DNA of 64,000 bases from Streptomyces violens (GCF_000717745.1 NZ_JOBH01000014.1:186001-250000), one strand, 5' to 3'. Numbered from the stretch's first letter, positions 9,806 through 19,968 are shown. Made by a program: numbers and translations. The notes: a model not told the origin generated them from the sequence alone.

Positions 9806-11043
9806 GTGAGGGCACACAGGGGGTACCGGACGTGGCGGGGGCCGCGGCCGGAGCGGCGGAGACCGTGAGCAGCTGGGCCCGGGCGGGCCGGCACGCGGGC
9901 TTCGCGGGCGCCGCGATCGGCGTGGTCGCCGCGGGCGCGGCCGCCGGGGTGGCGCTGGAGCGGCTGACGGTCGGCCGGGGCGTGCGCCGCAAGGCGCGGA
10001 TGGCGCTGGACTCGGCGGGCCCCTACGGGTCGCTGCGCGGCACACCGGGGACGGCGTACGGGGACGACGGCACCGCGCTGTACTACGAGGTCGACGAAGT
10101 CGACGACCGGCCGGACGGAGAGGGCCAGGGGGCCCGCCGCAAGCGCCTGCTGGGGGCCCTGGGGCGACGCTCCGCGGCCCCCACCGTCGTCTTCTGCCAC
10201 GGGTACTGCCTCACCCAGGACGCCTGGCACTTCCAGCGGGCCGCGCTGCGCGGCAGAGTCCGTACGGTCCACTGGGACCAGCGCAGCCACGGCCGCTCGG
10301 CCCGCGGCCACGCACAGATCGAGGGCACCGATCCGGTCACCATCGACATGCTGGGCCGGGACCTGAAGGCGGTACTGGACGCCGCGGTCCCCGAGGGGCC
10401 GATCGTGCTGGTCGGGCACTCCATGGGCGGCATGACGGTGATGGCGCTCGCGGACCAGTTCCCGGAGTACGTCGCCGAGCGCGTGGTGGGCGTGGGGCTG
10501 ATCGGCACGTCGGCCGGCCGGCTGAGCGAGGTCGCCTTCGGGCTGCCGTCGCTGGGCGTGAAGGCGTTCCACCGCTTCGCGCCCGGCGTGCTGAAGGCGC
10601 TGGGCGCGCAGAGCGAGCTGGTCGAGAAGGGCCGCCGGGCCACCGCCGACCTCTTCGCGGGCCTGGTGAAGCGGTACTCCTTCGGCGCGCCGAAGGACGT
10701 GGACCCCGGCGTCGCCCGCTTCGCCGAACGCCTCATCGAAGCGACACCTATCGACGTCGTCGCGGAGTTCTTCCCGGCGTTCGCGGTGCACGACAAGACG
10801 GGCGCGCTGGCGGCGTACGACGGCGTACCGGCCCTCGTCCTGGCCGGCGACCGCGACCTGATCACGCCCGCGGAGCACAGCCACACGATCGGCGAACTCC
10901 TGCCGGCCGCGGAACTGGTCTGTGTCCCGGACGCCGGCCACCTGGTCATGCTGGAACACCCGGAACTGGTCAACGACCGCCTGACGTCCCTGGTGGAACG
11001 CGCGGTCGCCGAGGCCCGGAGCCGGCGGCCGGCCCGGGCCTGA
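9802..11043 (+). CDS. Alpha/beta hydrolase with N-terminal hydrophobic segment
   Basis: A 413-residue alpha/beta-fold hydrolase. A hydrophobic Ala/Gly-rich stretch (residues 32-55) could be a membrane anchor. The catalytic core starts near 125 with the oxyanion motif CHGYC, the nucleophile elbow GHSMGG (about 212-217), a late Asp (AGDRDLITP) and the catalytic His (DAGHLV). The substrate is unknown. It overlaps alr by four bases, and the gene order alr-hydrolase-tsaE recurs in actinobacteria (from memory), suggesting a conserved but unassigned function. Confidence 0.9.
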   Translation: MSEGTQGVPDVAGAAAGAAETVSSWARAGRHAGFAGAAIGVVAAGAAAGVALERLTVGRGVRRKARMALDSAGPYGSLRGTPGTAYGDDGTALYYEVDEVDDRPDGEGQGARRKRLLGALGRRSAAPTVVFCHGYCLTQDAWHFQRAALRGRVRTVHWDQRSHGRSARGHAQIEGTDPVTIDMLGRDLKAVLDAAVPEGPIVLVGHSMGGMTVMALADQFPEYVAERVVGVGLIGTSAGRLSEVAFGLPSLGVKAFHRFAPGVLKALGAQSELVEKGRRATADLFAGLVKRYSFGAPKDVDPGVARFAERLIEATPIDVVAEFFPAFAVHDKTGALAAYDGVPALVLAGDRDLITPAEHSHTIGELLPAAELVCVPDAGHLVMLEHPELVNDRLTSLVERAVAEARSRRPARA

Positions 11044-11203
11044 GGAGGAAGCCGACACGGCGGGCGCTGCGCTTACTGGTGCAGCCCCGCATCCCCCCAC
11101 CTCGGGGGTTACCCAGGGGTGGGGCAGCGCGCACGTGGCCGCGGGGTGGTGCACCCGAAAGAGGGGCCGGGCCACGGTGGCGCGCGGTGGGGGTGGGGGC
11201 TCG

Positions 11204-11209
11204 TACCAT
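11204..11209 (+). promoter_or_regulatory. Putative -10 box of leaderless tsaE
   Basis: TACCAT stands seven bases before the tsaE ATG and there is no purine-rich ribosome binding site. The preceding 160 bases after the hydrolase gene show no other clear element. Confidence 0.45.
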
Positions 11210-11216
11210 CGGCGGC

Positions 11217-11735
11217 ATGAGCACCACCGACGCCATCACGCAGGTAACCGTCAAGACTCCGGACCGGATGCAGGAGCTGGGCCGCCGGCTCGCCGGCCTG
11301 CTGCGCCCGGGTGACCTGGTGCTGCTGAGCGGCGAGCTCGGCGCCGGGAAGACGACGCTGACCCGGGGCCTGGGCGAGGGCCTGGGCGTACGCGGCGCCG
11401 TCACCTCGCCGACCTTCGTCATTGCCCGGGTGCACCCCTCCCTGCACGCCGGCCCGCCGCTGGTGCACGTCGACGCGTACCGGCTCGGCGGCGGCCTGGA
11501 CGAGATGGAGGACCTGGACCTCGACGTCTCGCTGCCGGAGTCGGTGGTGGTCGTGGAGTGGGGCGAGGGCAAGGTCGAGGAGCTGTCCGAGGACCGGCTG
11601 CACGTGGTCATCGCGCGCGCCGTGGGCGCGGAGGCGGCCGTGAGCGACGCCGAGGACGACGTCCGCGAGGTCACCGTCACCGGCGTGGGCGAGCGCTGGG
11701 CGGGCTGCGACCTGAGCCTGCTGCAGGAGATCTGA
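11217..11735 (+). CDS. tsaE: tRNA t6A biosynthesis ATPase TsaE
   Basis: ATPase partner of TsaB and TsaD in making N6-threonylcarbamoyladenosine at position 37 of ANN-decoding tRNAs. The 172 residues carry the Walker A motif SGELGAGKTTLTRGL, the SPTF switch segment, VHVDAYRL and the EWGE motif. The C-terminal 30 residues extend beyond the minimal family. The start is ATG 11217, where similarity begins. TsaB and TsaD are encoded 1.3 kb downstream on the same strand. Confidence 0.94.
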   Translation: MSTTDAITQVTVKTPDRMQELGRRLAGLLRPGDLVLLSGELGAGKTTLTRGLGEGLGVRGAVTSPTFVIARVHPSLHAGPPLVHVDAYRLGGGLDEMEDLDLDVSLPESVVVVEWGEGKVEELSEDRLHVVIARAVGAEAAVSDAEDDVREVTVTGVGERWAGCDLSLLQEI

Positions 11736-11860
11736 CGGGAGAGACGCCGGGGCCGACCGGGCGAGGCCTGCCCGGTCCGGGGTGTCCGTAGTTTCCGACA
11801 AGCCGTCGGGAAGATGTTGCGTCGGCGGTGCCGGGCGTGGTCACATGGAGGTAGAGAGCC

Positions 11861-11878
11861 GGTTAGGTCTACCTAACC
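11861..11878. promoter_or_regulatory. Perfect palindromic operator candidate
   Basis: GGTTAGGT-CT-ACCTAACC has 8-bp arms and a 2-bp centre. The halves TTAGGT/ACCTAA resemble those of DtxR/IdeR/DmdR iron boxes (TTAGGTTAGGCTAACCTAA), but the spacing is five bases shorter. It is 36 bases upstream of a small gene with a strong ribosome binding site. A terminator role is unlikely with a two-base loop. Confidence 0.6.
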
Positions 11879-11913
11879 ATGCCCGCTCGCCCCAGGATTC
11901 CCGGGAGGCATCC

Positions 11914-12168
11914 ATGTCGGCCCACCAGTCCCTCGCCGCGGCGGCCCGCCGCGACGACAGCGAACCGTCTCCGTTCCGGCGCGAGGACGGCCCCCGGCCG
12001 ACGATGAACGAGCTCCTGGCGTCCTGTGCGGCCGCCAACGCGGTCTCCACGCCCCCGGAAGCCCCGGCCACCGAGGTACCGACCGCCACGGAGGCCCGCC
12101 CCGAGCCCGGGACCGAGCCCGGGACCGAGGGCGCTCACCTGCCGAGCAGCGGCCGCGACGCCGCGTAA
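11914..12168 (+). CDS. Small hypothetical protein
   Basis: No family recognised. The 84-residue product starts MSAHQSL, has a short helical middle (MNELLASCAAANAV, residues 31-44) and a Pro/Glu/Thr-rich disordered C-terminus with a duplicated EPGT. ATG at 11914 is preceded by GGGAGG at 11903-11908, a near-ideal ribosome binding site, which argues for translation. A perfect palindrome upstream suggests it is regulated separately from tsaE. Confidence 0.65.
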   Translation: MSAHQSLAAAARRDDSEPSPFRREDGPRPTMNELLASCAAANAVSTPPEAPATEVPTATEARPEPGTEPGTEGAHLPSSGRDAA

Positions 12169-12307
12169 GGCAGTACACAGAGGGCAGCGACCACGCGCGC
12201 CCCATGAGCTGTCCACCTGCCGCCGCGACGGCGCGTAGCCCGTACGAGTGATTCGTAAGCCCGCGTCCGTGCGCTGCGCCGTACGGGTGCGGGCAGCTGT
12301 GTGCGGG

Positions 12308-12898
12308 CTACGGAACGACGACGACCTTCTTGCCGATCGTCGCGAACTTCCACATCGCCGCGCCGTCGGCCCGCTTCTCGCGGATGCCGCCCGTCTTCTG
12401 CTTCTGCTGCGTGCCCGGCTGCGGCATCGAGCCGTCGACCGCCGCACTGAAGCCGACCACGACGTTGTCGACCGTCGCGAACCGCACGACGTTCTCGATC
12501 GGAATTCCGTCGGAACCGGTCACGCTCGCGGAGCGCGTGGTCACCGTGTAAGCCCCCGGCGCCGGGCTGACCGCGCTCGGCACGACCTCGTACGTCCGCA
12601 GGACCTGCTCCTTCGGGCCGACCAGCCACACCCGCCGGGCGTCCAGCGCGTACACCACCCGCTGGCCCGTGCCGGAGTGCGCCGGTACCGCGGTCTCCCG
12701 CCGCTGCTTGTCCTTCGCCGAGTCCTTGGGCGCCGGGTGCCCCGACGGCGCGGGCGAGGCCACCGCGCCGCCCTTGGCCGAGCGGACCGGCTCCAGCGTG
12801 CCGGTGGCGTCCGCCGACGCCTGGAAGGCCAGGAAGCCGACCCCGGCCAGCGCGGCCACAGTGAGAGCCGTCACGATCGAGCTGCTCCTAGCGGCCAC
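12308..12898 (-). CDS. Secreted L,D-transpeptidase-like protein without catalytic Cys
   Basis: A 196-residue exported protein: N-terminal hydrophobic segment (residues 8-27), a Ser/Pro/Lys-rich linker to about 75, then a compact domain. The domain follows the YkuD order (VVYALDARRVWLV, GAYTVTTRS, VRFATVDNVVVGFSA, C-terminal IGKKVVVV), but where active enzymes have SHGC(I/V)R it has TGGIREKR near residue 169. Both His and Cys are absent. GTG at 12898 follows GAAAGGTGG. Likely a non-catalytic relative; the YkuD assignment is by eye and needs a profile search. Confidence 0.7.
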   Translation of the reverse strand: MAARSSSIVTALTVAALAGVGFLAFQASADATGTLEPVRSAKGGAVASPAPSGHPAPKDSAKDKQRRETAVPAHSGTGQRVVYALDARRVWLVGPKEQVLRTYEVVPSAVSPAPGAYTVTTRSASVTGSDGIPIENVVRFATVDNVVVGFSAAVDGSMPQPGTQQKQKTGGIREKRADGAAMWKFATIGKKVVVVP

Positions 12899-13004
12899 CG
12901 CCGTGCCACCTTTCCGTACGGTCCGTACGCGTCAGAAGTCCGAAGTCCCCGCACGCAGCGTACCGGCGAGCGCGGTACCCGGCAGGGCGGTGTCCGCCGC
13001 GCCG

Positions 13005-13010
13005 TAGTCT
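13005..13010 (+). promoter_or_regulatory. Putative -10 box of leaderless tsaB
   Basis: TAGTCT is followed by seven bases and then the GTG of tsaB. The intervening TGAGGGC could also act as a weak ribosome binding site, so leaderless expression is not certain. Confidence 0.4.
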
Positions 13011-13017
13011 TGAGGGC

Positions 13018-13707
13018 GTGCTGCTGCTTGCCCTTGACACCGCGACCCCCGCCGTTTCCGCCGCCCTGCTCAGTTGCGACCCCGCCCCGGAGGGCGGCCC
13101 GGCCGCTCCCCGTGTGCTCGCCGAAGCGCGCGAGGTGGACGCGCGCCGCCACGGCGAACTGCTGCTGCCCGCCGTCGACCGCGTGCTCGGCGAGGCCGGC
13201 GTGAAGCTCGACGCGGTCACGGACATCGTCGTCGGCGTCGGCCCCGGCCCGTACACGGGCCTGCGCGTCGGCCTGGTCACCGCCGCCACCTTCGGCGCCG
13301 CCCTGGACGTGCCGGTGCACGGCCTGTGCACGCTGGACGGCCTCGCGTACGCCTCCGGGATCGAGGAGCCGTTCGTGGTCGCCACGGACGCGCGCCGCAA
13401 GGAGGTCTACTGGGCCCGGTACGGGGACTTCCGTACGCGGGAGACCGAGCCCGCCGTCGACCGCCCGGCCGACATCGCCGAGCAGGTCGCCGGGGTACCG
13501 GCCGTGGGCGCGGGCGCGATCCTGTACGCCGACACGTTCGACGGCGTACGGACGGACGGGCCCGAGTACCAGTCGGCGGCCGCCCTCGGCACGCTCGCCG
13601 CCGAGAAGCTGGCCCGCGGCGAGACGCTGCTGCCGCCGCGGCCGCTGTACCTGCGCCGCCCCGACGCCCAGGTGCCCGCCAACTACAAGGTGGTCACCCC
13701 CAAGTGA
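13018..13707 (+). CDS. tsaB: tRNA t6A biosynthesis protein TsaB
   Basis: Non-catalytic ASKHA-fold partner of TsaD in tRNA A37 threonylcarbamoylation. The 229 residues begin with LLLALDTATP and contain the GVGPGPYTGLRVGL motif around residue 80. GTG at 13018 is the first start and fits the family. The stop overlaps the rimI start by four bases (GTGA), so tsaB-rimI-tsaD form a coupled operon. Confidence 0.94.
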   Translation: MLLLALDTATPAVSAALLSCDPAPEGGPAAPRVLAEAREVDARRHGELLLPAVDRVLGEAGVKLDAVTDIVVGVGPGPYTGLRVGLVTAATFGAALDVPVHGLCTLDGLAYASGIEEPFVVATDARRKEVYWARYGDFRTRETEPAVDRPADIAEQVAGVPAVGAGAILYADTFDGVRTDGPEYQSAAALGTLAAEKLARGETLLPPRPLYLRRPDAQVPANYKVVTPK

Positions 13708-14252
13708 CCGCCCACGCCGACCAGCCCGCCGGCCGGCCCGGGACCACGCCCCCGGGCGCGCCGGCCGCCACGCTGCGCGAGATGCGCTGGTGGGACATCG
13801 AGCCGGTGCTGGCGCTGGAAGAGGAACTGTTCCCCGAGGACGCCTGGTCCCGGGGCATGTTCTGGTCCGAGCTGGCACACGCGCGCGGGCCCGGCGCCAA
13901 CCGGCACTACACCGTCGCCGAGCAGGACGGCCGGCTCGTCGGCTACGGCGGCCTCGCCGCCGTGGACGGCACCGGCGACGTCCAGACCATCGCCACCGCG
14001 CGCGACCAGTGGGGCTCCGGGCTCGGCGGCCGGCTGCTGACCGACCTGCTCACCGCCGCCCACACCTTCGAGTGCCACGAAGTGCTCCTCGAAGTACGCG
14101 TCGACAACCACCGGGCCCAGCGGCTGTACGAACGCTTCGGCTTCGAGCCCATCGGCTTCCGCCGCGGCTACTACCAGCCGGGCAACGTCGACGCCCTGGT
14201 CATGCGCTACACCACCGAATCCCTCGTACAAGGAACACCGATCAATGGCTGA
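13704..14252 (+). CDS. rimI: Ribosomal protein bS18 N-alanine acetyltransferase-like GNAT
   Basis: GNAT acetyltransferase expected to acetylate the N-terminal alanine of ribosomal protein S18. The 182 residues have a 25-residue disordered Pro/Ala leader, then [22 protein letters not shown], the acetyl-CoA loop around [12 protein letters not shown], and the C-terminal ERFGFEPIG. Its place between tsaB and tsaD is the standard arrangement and supports the rimI name. Start GTG 13704 overlaps the tsaB stop, and its end overlaps tsaD by eight bases. Confidence 0.9.
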   Translation: MTAHADQPAGRPGTTPPGAPAATLREMRWWDIEPVLALEEELFPEDAWSRGMFWSELAHARGPGANRHYTVAEQDGRLVGYGGLAAVDGTGDVQTIATARDQWGSGLGGRLLTDLLTAAHTFECHEVLLEVRVDNHRAQRLYERFGFEPIGFRRGYYQPGNVDALVMRYTTESLVQGTPING

Positions 14253-15387
14253 CGAACCGCTCGTCCTCGGCATCGAGACCTCCTGCGACGAAACCGGTGT
14301 CGGCATCGTCCGCGGCCACACCCTCCTGGCCGACGCCATCGCCTCCAGCGTCGACGAACACGCCCGCTTCGGCGGCGTCGTCCCCGAGGTCGCCTCCCGC
14401 GCGCACTTGGAGGCCATGGTCCCCACGATCCAGCGCGCCCTGAAGGAGGCCGGCGTCGCCGCCTCCGACCTGGACGGCATCGCGGTCACGGCCGGTCCCG
14501 GCCTCGCCGGCGCCCTCCTCGTCGGTACCTCGGCGGCCAAGGCGTACGCGTACGCCCTCGGCAAGCCGCTGTACGGCGTCAACCACCTCGCCTCGCACAT
14601 CTGCGTCGACCAGCTCGAACACGGCGCGCTGCCCGAGCCGACGATGGCCCTGCTGGTCTCCGGCGGCCACTCCTCGCTGCTGCTCGCGCCGGACATCACC
14701 TCCGACGTGCGGCCGCTGGGCTCGACGATCGACGACGCGGCGGGCGAGGCGTTCGACAAGGTCGCCCGGGTGCTGAACCTCGGCTTCCCCGGCGGCCCGG
14801 TCATCGACCGGATGGCCCGCGAGGGCGACCCGGAGGCGATCGCGTTCCCGCGCGGCCTGACCGGCTCCCGTGACCCGAAGTACGACTTCTCCTTCTCCGG
14901 TCTGAAGACCGCCGTGGCCCGCTGGATCGAGGCCAAGCGGGCAGCGGGCGAGGAGGTGCCGGTGGCGGACGTCTCCGCGTCCTTCCAGGAGGCCGTCGTG
15001 GACGTCCTCACCCGGAAGGCCGTGCGGGCCTGCAAGGACCACGGCGTGGACCACCTGATGATCGGCGGCGGCGTCGCGGCCAACTCCCGGCTGCGCGCGA
15101 TGGCCGAGCGGCGGTGCGAGGACGCGGGCATCACGCTCCGCGTGCCGCGCCCGAAGCTGTGCACGGACAACGGCGCGATGGTCGCGGCCCTCGGCGCCGA
15201 GATGGTCGCCCGGAACCGCCCGCACTCCGCCTGGGAGCTGTCCGCCGACTCCTCCCTCCCGGTCACCGAGCCGCACGTCCCGGCCCCGGGCCACGAGCAC
15301 CGGCACGGCGTACCGCACAGCCACGCCCGCCACGGTCACGGCCACGATCACGTGCACGAGGTCAGCAAGGACAACCTGTACTCGTGA
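14245..15387 (+). CDS. tsaD: tRNA t6A37 threonylcarbamoyltransferase TsaD with His-rich tail
   Basis: Transfers threonylcarbamoyl from TC-AMP to tRNA A37. The 380 residues contain the ASKHA N-motif [11 protein letters not shown], metal-binding HLASH, SGGHSSL, and the [12 protein letters not shown] and [10 protein letters not shown] motifs. After residue about 345 there is a tail with about ten His in 30 residues ([20 protein letters not shown]) not part of the E. coli enzyme. Start ATG 14245. The 3' end carries a short tandem duplication over the stop codon. Confidence 0.95.
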   Translation: MADEPLVLGIETSCDETGVGIVRGHTLLADAIASSVDEHARFGGVVPEVASRAHLEAMVPTIQRALKEAGVAASDLDGIAVTAGPGLAGALLVGTSAAKAYAYALGKPLYGVNHLASHICVDQLEHGALPEPTMALLVSGGHSSLLLAPDITSDVRPLGSTIDDAAGEAFDKVARVLNLGFPGGPVIDRMAREGDPEAIAFPRGLTGSRDPKYDFSFSGLKTAVARWIEAKRAAGEEVPVADVSASFQEAVVDVLTRKAVRACKDHGVDHLMIGGGVAANSRLRAMAERRCEDAGITLRVPRPKLCTDNGAMVAALGAEMVARNRPHSAWELSADSSLPVTEPHVPAPGHEHRHGVPHSHARHGHGHDHVHEVSKDNLYS

Positions 15388-15408
15388 CCAGCCTGTACTC
15401 GTGATCAG
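15375..15408. repeat. 17-bp tandem duplication at the tsaD stop
   Basis: CCTGTACTCGTGACCAG is followed directly by CCTGTACTCGTGATCAG (one mismatch). The second copy reaches the stop codon of the convergent methyltransferase gene, so the duplication is squeezed between two gene ends. Confidence 0.8.
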
Positions 15409-16601
15409 CCGTCGACGGGCTTCGCGGGCCGCCCGACGAGCATCGTCGGGGCGCCCGCGACGCGGGTGAGGAGGACCGTGGCGGAGTTCGGGCCGCGGAG
15501 TTTCACCTTGCGGCGGATCTCCTCCGGTTCGACGGCGGAGCCGCGCTTCTTGACCGTCAACACGCCGATCTCGCGTTCACGAAGGAGTGCCTTGAGCTTC
15601 TTCAGGTTGAAGGGCAGCTCGTCGGTGATCTCGTAGGCGGCGGCGTACGGGGTGGGGCGCAGCTCGTCGGCGGTGATGTACGCGATGGTCTCGTCGATCA
15701 GTCCGCCGGCCAGCTCGGCCGCGACCTCCGCGACCAGGTGCGCGCGGATGACGGCGCCGTCCGGCTCGTAGAGGTAGCGGCCCACCGGGCGCACGGGCGG
15801 GTCGGGGAGCGGTTCCGTGGTGCTGAGCGCGGCACCCGAAGGCAGCAGGGTCGCCCGCATCGCGCCGGGCTCCGTGCCGAACCAGAGCACGGCCTCCTTC
15901 ACGTCGCCGCCGTCCGAGATCCACTCCGCGGCGGTGTCCTCGGGGATCGCCTCGTGCGGGATGCCGGGGGCGATCTTCAGCGCGGCGTGCGGGGCCTTGC
16001 GGGCCGCCTCGACCGCCCAGGAGAGGGGCGGGGAGTACGCCTCGGGGTCGAAGATCCTGCCGCGGCCCCCTCTGCGCGCCGGATCCACGAAGACCGCGTC
16101 GTACGAGGTCGTGTCGGTCTCCGTGACGTCCTCGCAGCGCACCTCGATGAGGTCCGCGAGCCCCAGCGCCTCGGCATTCGCGCGGGCCACCTCCGCCGTC
16201 AGCGGGTCGCGGTCCACCGCCAGGACGCGGATGCCCGCCCGGGCGTACGCGATCGCGTCGCCGCCGATGCCGCAGCACAGGTCGGCGACGGACCGTACGC
16301 CGAGCGCGGCCAGCCGCGCGGCGCGGTGGACGGCGACGGAGCGGCGGGTGGACTGCTCGACGCCGTTCGGGGTGAAGAACATCCGGTACGCGTCCTCGGC
16401 ACCGAACTTCGCGACCGCCCGCTGCCGCAGCCGGGCCTGCCCGAGGGCCGCGGAGACCAGCTCGGCCGGGTGCTCGCGGCGCAGCCGGGTGGCGGTGGCG
16501 AGTTCCTGGGCGGGGTCGTGGTCGCGGAGGCCGGCCAGCAGCGCCCGGCCCTCGGCGGTGAGCAGCGCGGAGAAGGAGTCGAGAGGGTTCACCCGGCCCA
16601 T
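15405..16601 (-). CDS. Class I SAM-dependent methyltransferase with THUMP-like domain
   Basis: A 398-residue predicted methyltransferase, probably acting on RNA. The SAM-binding motif I is DLCCGIGGDAIAYA (about residue 105), motif II LAVDRDP, and a VDPARRGGRGRIFDP segment resembles motif IV of RNA methyltransferases. The C-terminal third (from about 310) resembles the THUMP-like domain. ATG at 16601 is used; GTG at 16592 is an alternative. It converges on tsaD and is divergent from groES. The substrate is unknown; its position between tsaD and groES recurs in streptomycetes (from memory). Confidence 0.85.
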   Translation of the reverse strand: MGRVNPLDSFSALLTAEGRALLAGLRDHDPAQELATATRLRREHPAELVSAALGQARLRQRAVAKFGAEDAYRMFFTPNGVEQSTRRSVAVHRAARLAALGVRSVADLCCGIGGDAIAYARAGIRVLAVDRDPLTAEVARANAEALGLADLIEVRCEDVTETDTTSYDAVFVDPARRGGRGRIFDPEAYSPPLSWAVEAARKAPHAALKIAPGIPHEAIPEDTAAEWISDGGDVKEAVLWFGTEPGAMRATLLPSGAALSTTEPLPDPPVRPVGRYLYEPDGAVIRAHLVAEVAAELAGGLIDETIAYITADELRPTPYAAAYEITDELPFNLKKLKALLREREIGVLTVKKRGSAVEPEEIRRKVKLRGPNSATVLLTRVAGAPTMLVGRPAKPVDG

Positions 16602-16660
16602 TCTGGGGCAGGTCACGGAACTGCCGACCGGACAGGTCGCGGATCTCTTTCGAAGCCACG

Positions 16661-16687
16661 TTGGCACTCCGCTTGACCGAGTGCTAA
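16661..16687. promoter_or_regulatory. CIRCE element 1 (HrcA operator)
   Basis: TTGGCACTC, nine bases, GAGTGCTAA: one mismatch from the CIRCE consensus TTAGCACTC-N9-GAGTGCTAA. It overlaps the -35 and spacer of the groES promoter, so bound HrcA would block polymerase. Confidence 0.93.
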
Positions 16688-16701
16688 CCGCGTCATAGTC
16701 T
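16673..16701 (+). promoter_or_regulatory. groES-groEL housekeeping promoter
   Basis: TTGACC (16673-16678), a 17-base spacer and TAGTCT (16696-16701) match a sigma-70/HrdB-type promoter. The first CIRCE element covers its -35 and the second lies just past the expected transcription start. Confidence 0.8.
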
Positions 16702-16706
16702 CGGCG

Positions 16707-16733
16707 CTGGCACTCACCACTGGAGAGTGCCAA
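16707..16733. promoter_or_regulatory. CIRCE element 2 (HrcA operator)
   Basis: CTGGCACTC, nine bases, GAGTGCCAA. The seven inner bases of each arm pair perfectly. It lies at about +1 to +27 of the groES transcript. Confidence 0.9.
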
Positions 16734-16833
16734 ACACAGCGACGGGCAGGTCCGGCACCCGCGACGACGGATCCACCTGGTCGCCACCTCAGACAGTTAA
16801 CCCCGTGAGATCTCCGAAGGGGGAGGTCGGATC

Positions 16834-17142
16834 GTGACGACCGCCAGCTCCAAGGTTGCCATCAAGCCGCTCGAGGACCGCATTGTGGTCCAGCCGCTCG
16901 ACGCCGAGCAGACCACGGCTTCGGGCCTGGTCATTCCGGACACCGCCAAGGAGAAGCCCCAGGAGGGCGTCGTCCTGGCCGTGGGCCCGGGCCGCTTCGA
17001 GGACGGTAACCGTCTTCCGCTCGACGTTTCCGTCGGCGACGTCGTGCTCTACAGCAAGTACGGCGGCACCGAGGTGAAGTACAACGGCGAGGAGTACCTC
17101 GTCCTCTCGGCCCGCGACGTTCTCGCGATCGTCGAGAAGTAA
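16834..17142 (+). CDS. groES: Co-chaperonin GroES
   Basis: The heptameric lid of the GroEL chaperonin. The 102 residues show [12 protein letters not shown], the mobile loop with [18 protein letters not shown] and [18 protein letters not shown] at 16834 is preceded by GGGGGAGG, a strong ribosome binding site. Expression should be heat-inducible through HrcA at two CIRCE elements upstream. Confidence 0.97.
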   Translation: MTTASSKVAIKPLEDRIVVQPLDAEQTTASGLVIPDTAKEKPQEGVVLAVGPGRFEDGNRLPLDVSVGDVVLYSKYGGTEVKYNGEEYLVLSARDVLAIVEK

Positions 17143-17149
17143 GCCGGGA

Positions 17150-17234
17150 CCTGGGTTTTCCCAGGCCGCTTCACCCCAGCTGTTCTGATCTGCGCCCCTG
17201 GTTCCCGCGTCTCACCACCCGGGGCAGGGGCGCA
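17150..17234 (+). promoter_or_regulatory. Two stem-loops between groES and groEL
   Basis: CCTGGG-TTTT-CCCAGG (17150-17165) follows the groES stop. A second stem pairs TGCGCCCCTG (17191-17200) with CAGGGGCGCA (17225-17234), 34 bases before groEL, then TTTCGTT. These could attenuate or set a processing site giving different GroES and GroEL amounts. Processing of groES-groEL1 mRNA has been reported in Streptomyces (from memory). Confidence 0.65.
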
Positions 17235-17265
17235 TTTCGTTGAGAGTACGACTAAGGACACGTAA

Positions 17266-18891
<1,626 letters not shown>

Positions 18892-18969
18892 TGCGGCTAA
18901 ACCGCCGCCGCTCTCGCGGACCTGGTTGCGCGCCGCGGGGGTAACTCAAGCGGTGGTTGCGGTACGAAT

Positions 18970-19010
18970 GGGCCCGGTGTCTCTCAGGAGATGCCGGGCC
19001 CGTCGTTTTT
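18970..19010 (+). terminator. Intrinsic terminator after groEL
   Basis: GGGCCCGG (18970-18977) pairs with CCGGGCCC (18994-19001), with an inner TCTC/GAGA stem, followed by GTCGTTTTT. The T-run makes it one of the few classical terminators in this window. Confidence 0.88.
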
Positions 19011-19024
19011 CGATTGCGCGCGGG

Positions 19025-19798
19025 CTACTGCGGCCCGTACTTGCGCCCCGTCCGGGACGTGACGCCGCCCAGGAGGTTGCGCGGGGCGAGCTTCACGACG
19101 CCCATCAGGGCCTTGTAGCGCGGGTCGGGGATGGACAGGGAACGGCCGCGGGCCAGGTCCTTCATCGCGGCGTCCACCAGATTGTCCGCGTCCAGCCACA
19201 TCCAGCCGGGGATGTTGTCCGTACCCATCCCGGCCCGTTCGTGGAACTCGGTACGGACGAAGCCCGGGCACAGGGCCATCAGCCGCACCCCGCTCCCCGC
19301 CAGGTCACGCGCCGCGCCCTGGGTGAACTGCACGACCCACGCCTTGCTCGCGCCGTACGTACCGCGCGGCACGAAGGCCGCGACCGAGGCGACATTGACC
19401 ACGCCGCCGCGCCGCCGCTCGCGCATCCCCTTCACCGCCGCCGAGGTCAGCCGCAGTACCGCCTCGCAGTGCACCTTCAGCATGGTCAGCTCGTCGGCCA
19501 TGGGTACTTCGAGGAACTCGCCCTTGTTGCCGAAGCCCGCGTTGTTGACCAGCAGGTCCACCGGGTTCCTGGCGTCCGAGAGCCGTTCCTCGACGGCCGC
19601 GATGCCCTCCTCCGTCGCCAGATCGGCGACCAGTACACCGGCCTCGATGCCGTGCCGGTCGTGCAGCTCGGCCGCGTGCTCGCGCAGCTTCTCCTCGTTA
19701 CGGGCCACCAGCACCAGGTTGTGTCCGTCGGCCGCCAGCCGGCGCGCGAACGCCGCCCCGATCCCTGCCGTCGCTCCCGTGACCAATGCAGTCGTCAT
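19025..19798 (-). CDS. SDR family oxidoreductase
   Basis: A 257-residue classical short-chain dehydrogenase. The nucleotide motif TGATAGIG is at residues 8-15, NNAG at about 88, the catalytic Ser in ASVAAF and Tyr/Lys in YGASKA. The FVRTEFHE segment and a C-terminal extension past residue 205 resemble actinobacterial DltE-like SDRs. The substrate is unknown. It converges on groEL and is divergent from a LysR regulator 172 bases away, which may control it. A TAGCGT box six bases before the ATG suggests a leaderless message. Confidence 0.88.
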   Translation of the reverse strand: MTTALVTGATAGIGAAFARRLAADGHNLVLVARNEEKLREHAAELHDRHGIEAGVLVADLATEEGIAAVEERLSDARNPVDLLVNNAGFGNKGEFLEVPMADELTMLKVHCEAVLRLTSAAVKGMRERRRGGVVNVASVAAFVPRGTYGASKAWVVQFTQGAARDLAGSGVRLMALCPGFVRTEFHERAGMGTDNIPGWMWLDADNLVDAAMKDLARGRSLSIPDPRYKALMGVVKLAPRNLLGGVTSRTGRKYGPQ

Positions 19799-19804
19799 AA
19801 GAGA

Positions 19805-19810
19805 ACGCTA
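19805..19810 (-). promoter_or_regulatory. Putative -10 box of the leaderless SDR gene
   Basis: On the minus strand TAGCGT is followed by TCTCTT and the ATG; there is no ribosome binding site. Confidence 0.45.
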
Positions 19811-19956
19811 TCGGCATGGCGAACTGCTCACATCCGGCCCACTGATGGTGGGATTCGCGCCGAATGTTCCGGCGGTTTTCGCCGTCACAGCCGTCGTTAT
19901 GGCGGGACGGCGCGGCAAAGCGGCGAGTGAATTATCCGAGCTCGCCCCAAGTGGTG

Positions 19957-19968
19957 CTTATGCTTAAG
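19957..19968 (+). promoter_or_regulatory. -10 box and small palindrome before the lysR gene
   Basis: CTTA-TGCT-TAAG is a short palindrome containing TATGCT (19960-19965), which stands five bases before the ATG with no ribosome binding site. This suggests a leaderless message whose own regulator could bind over the -10. Confidence 0.45.
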
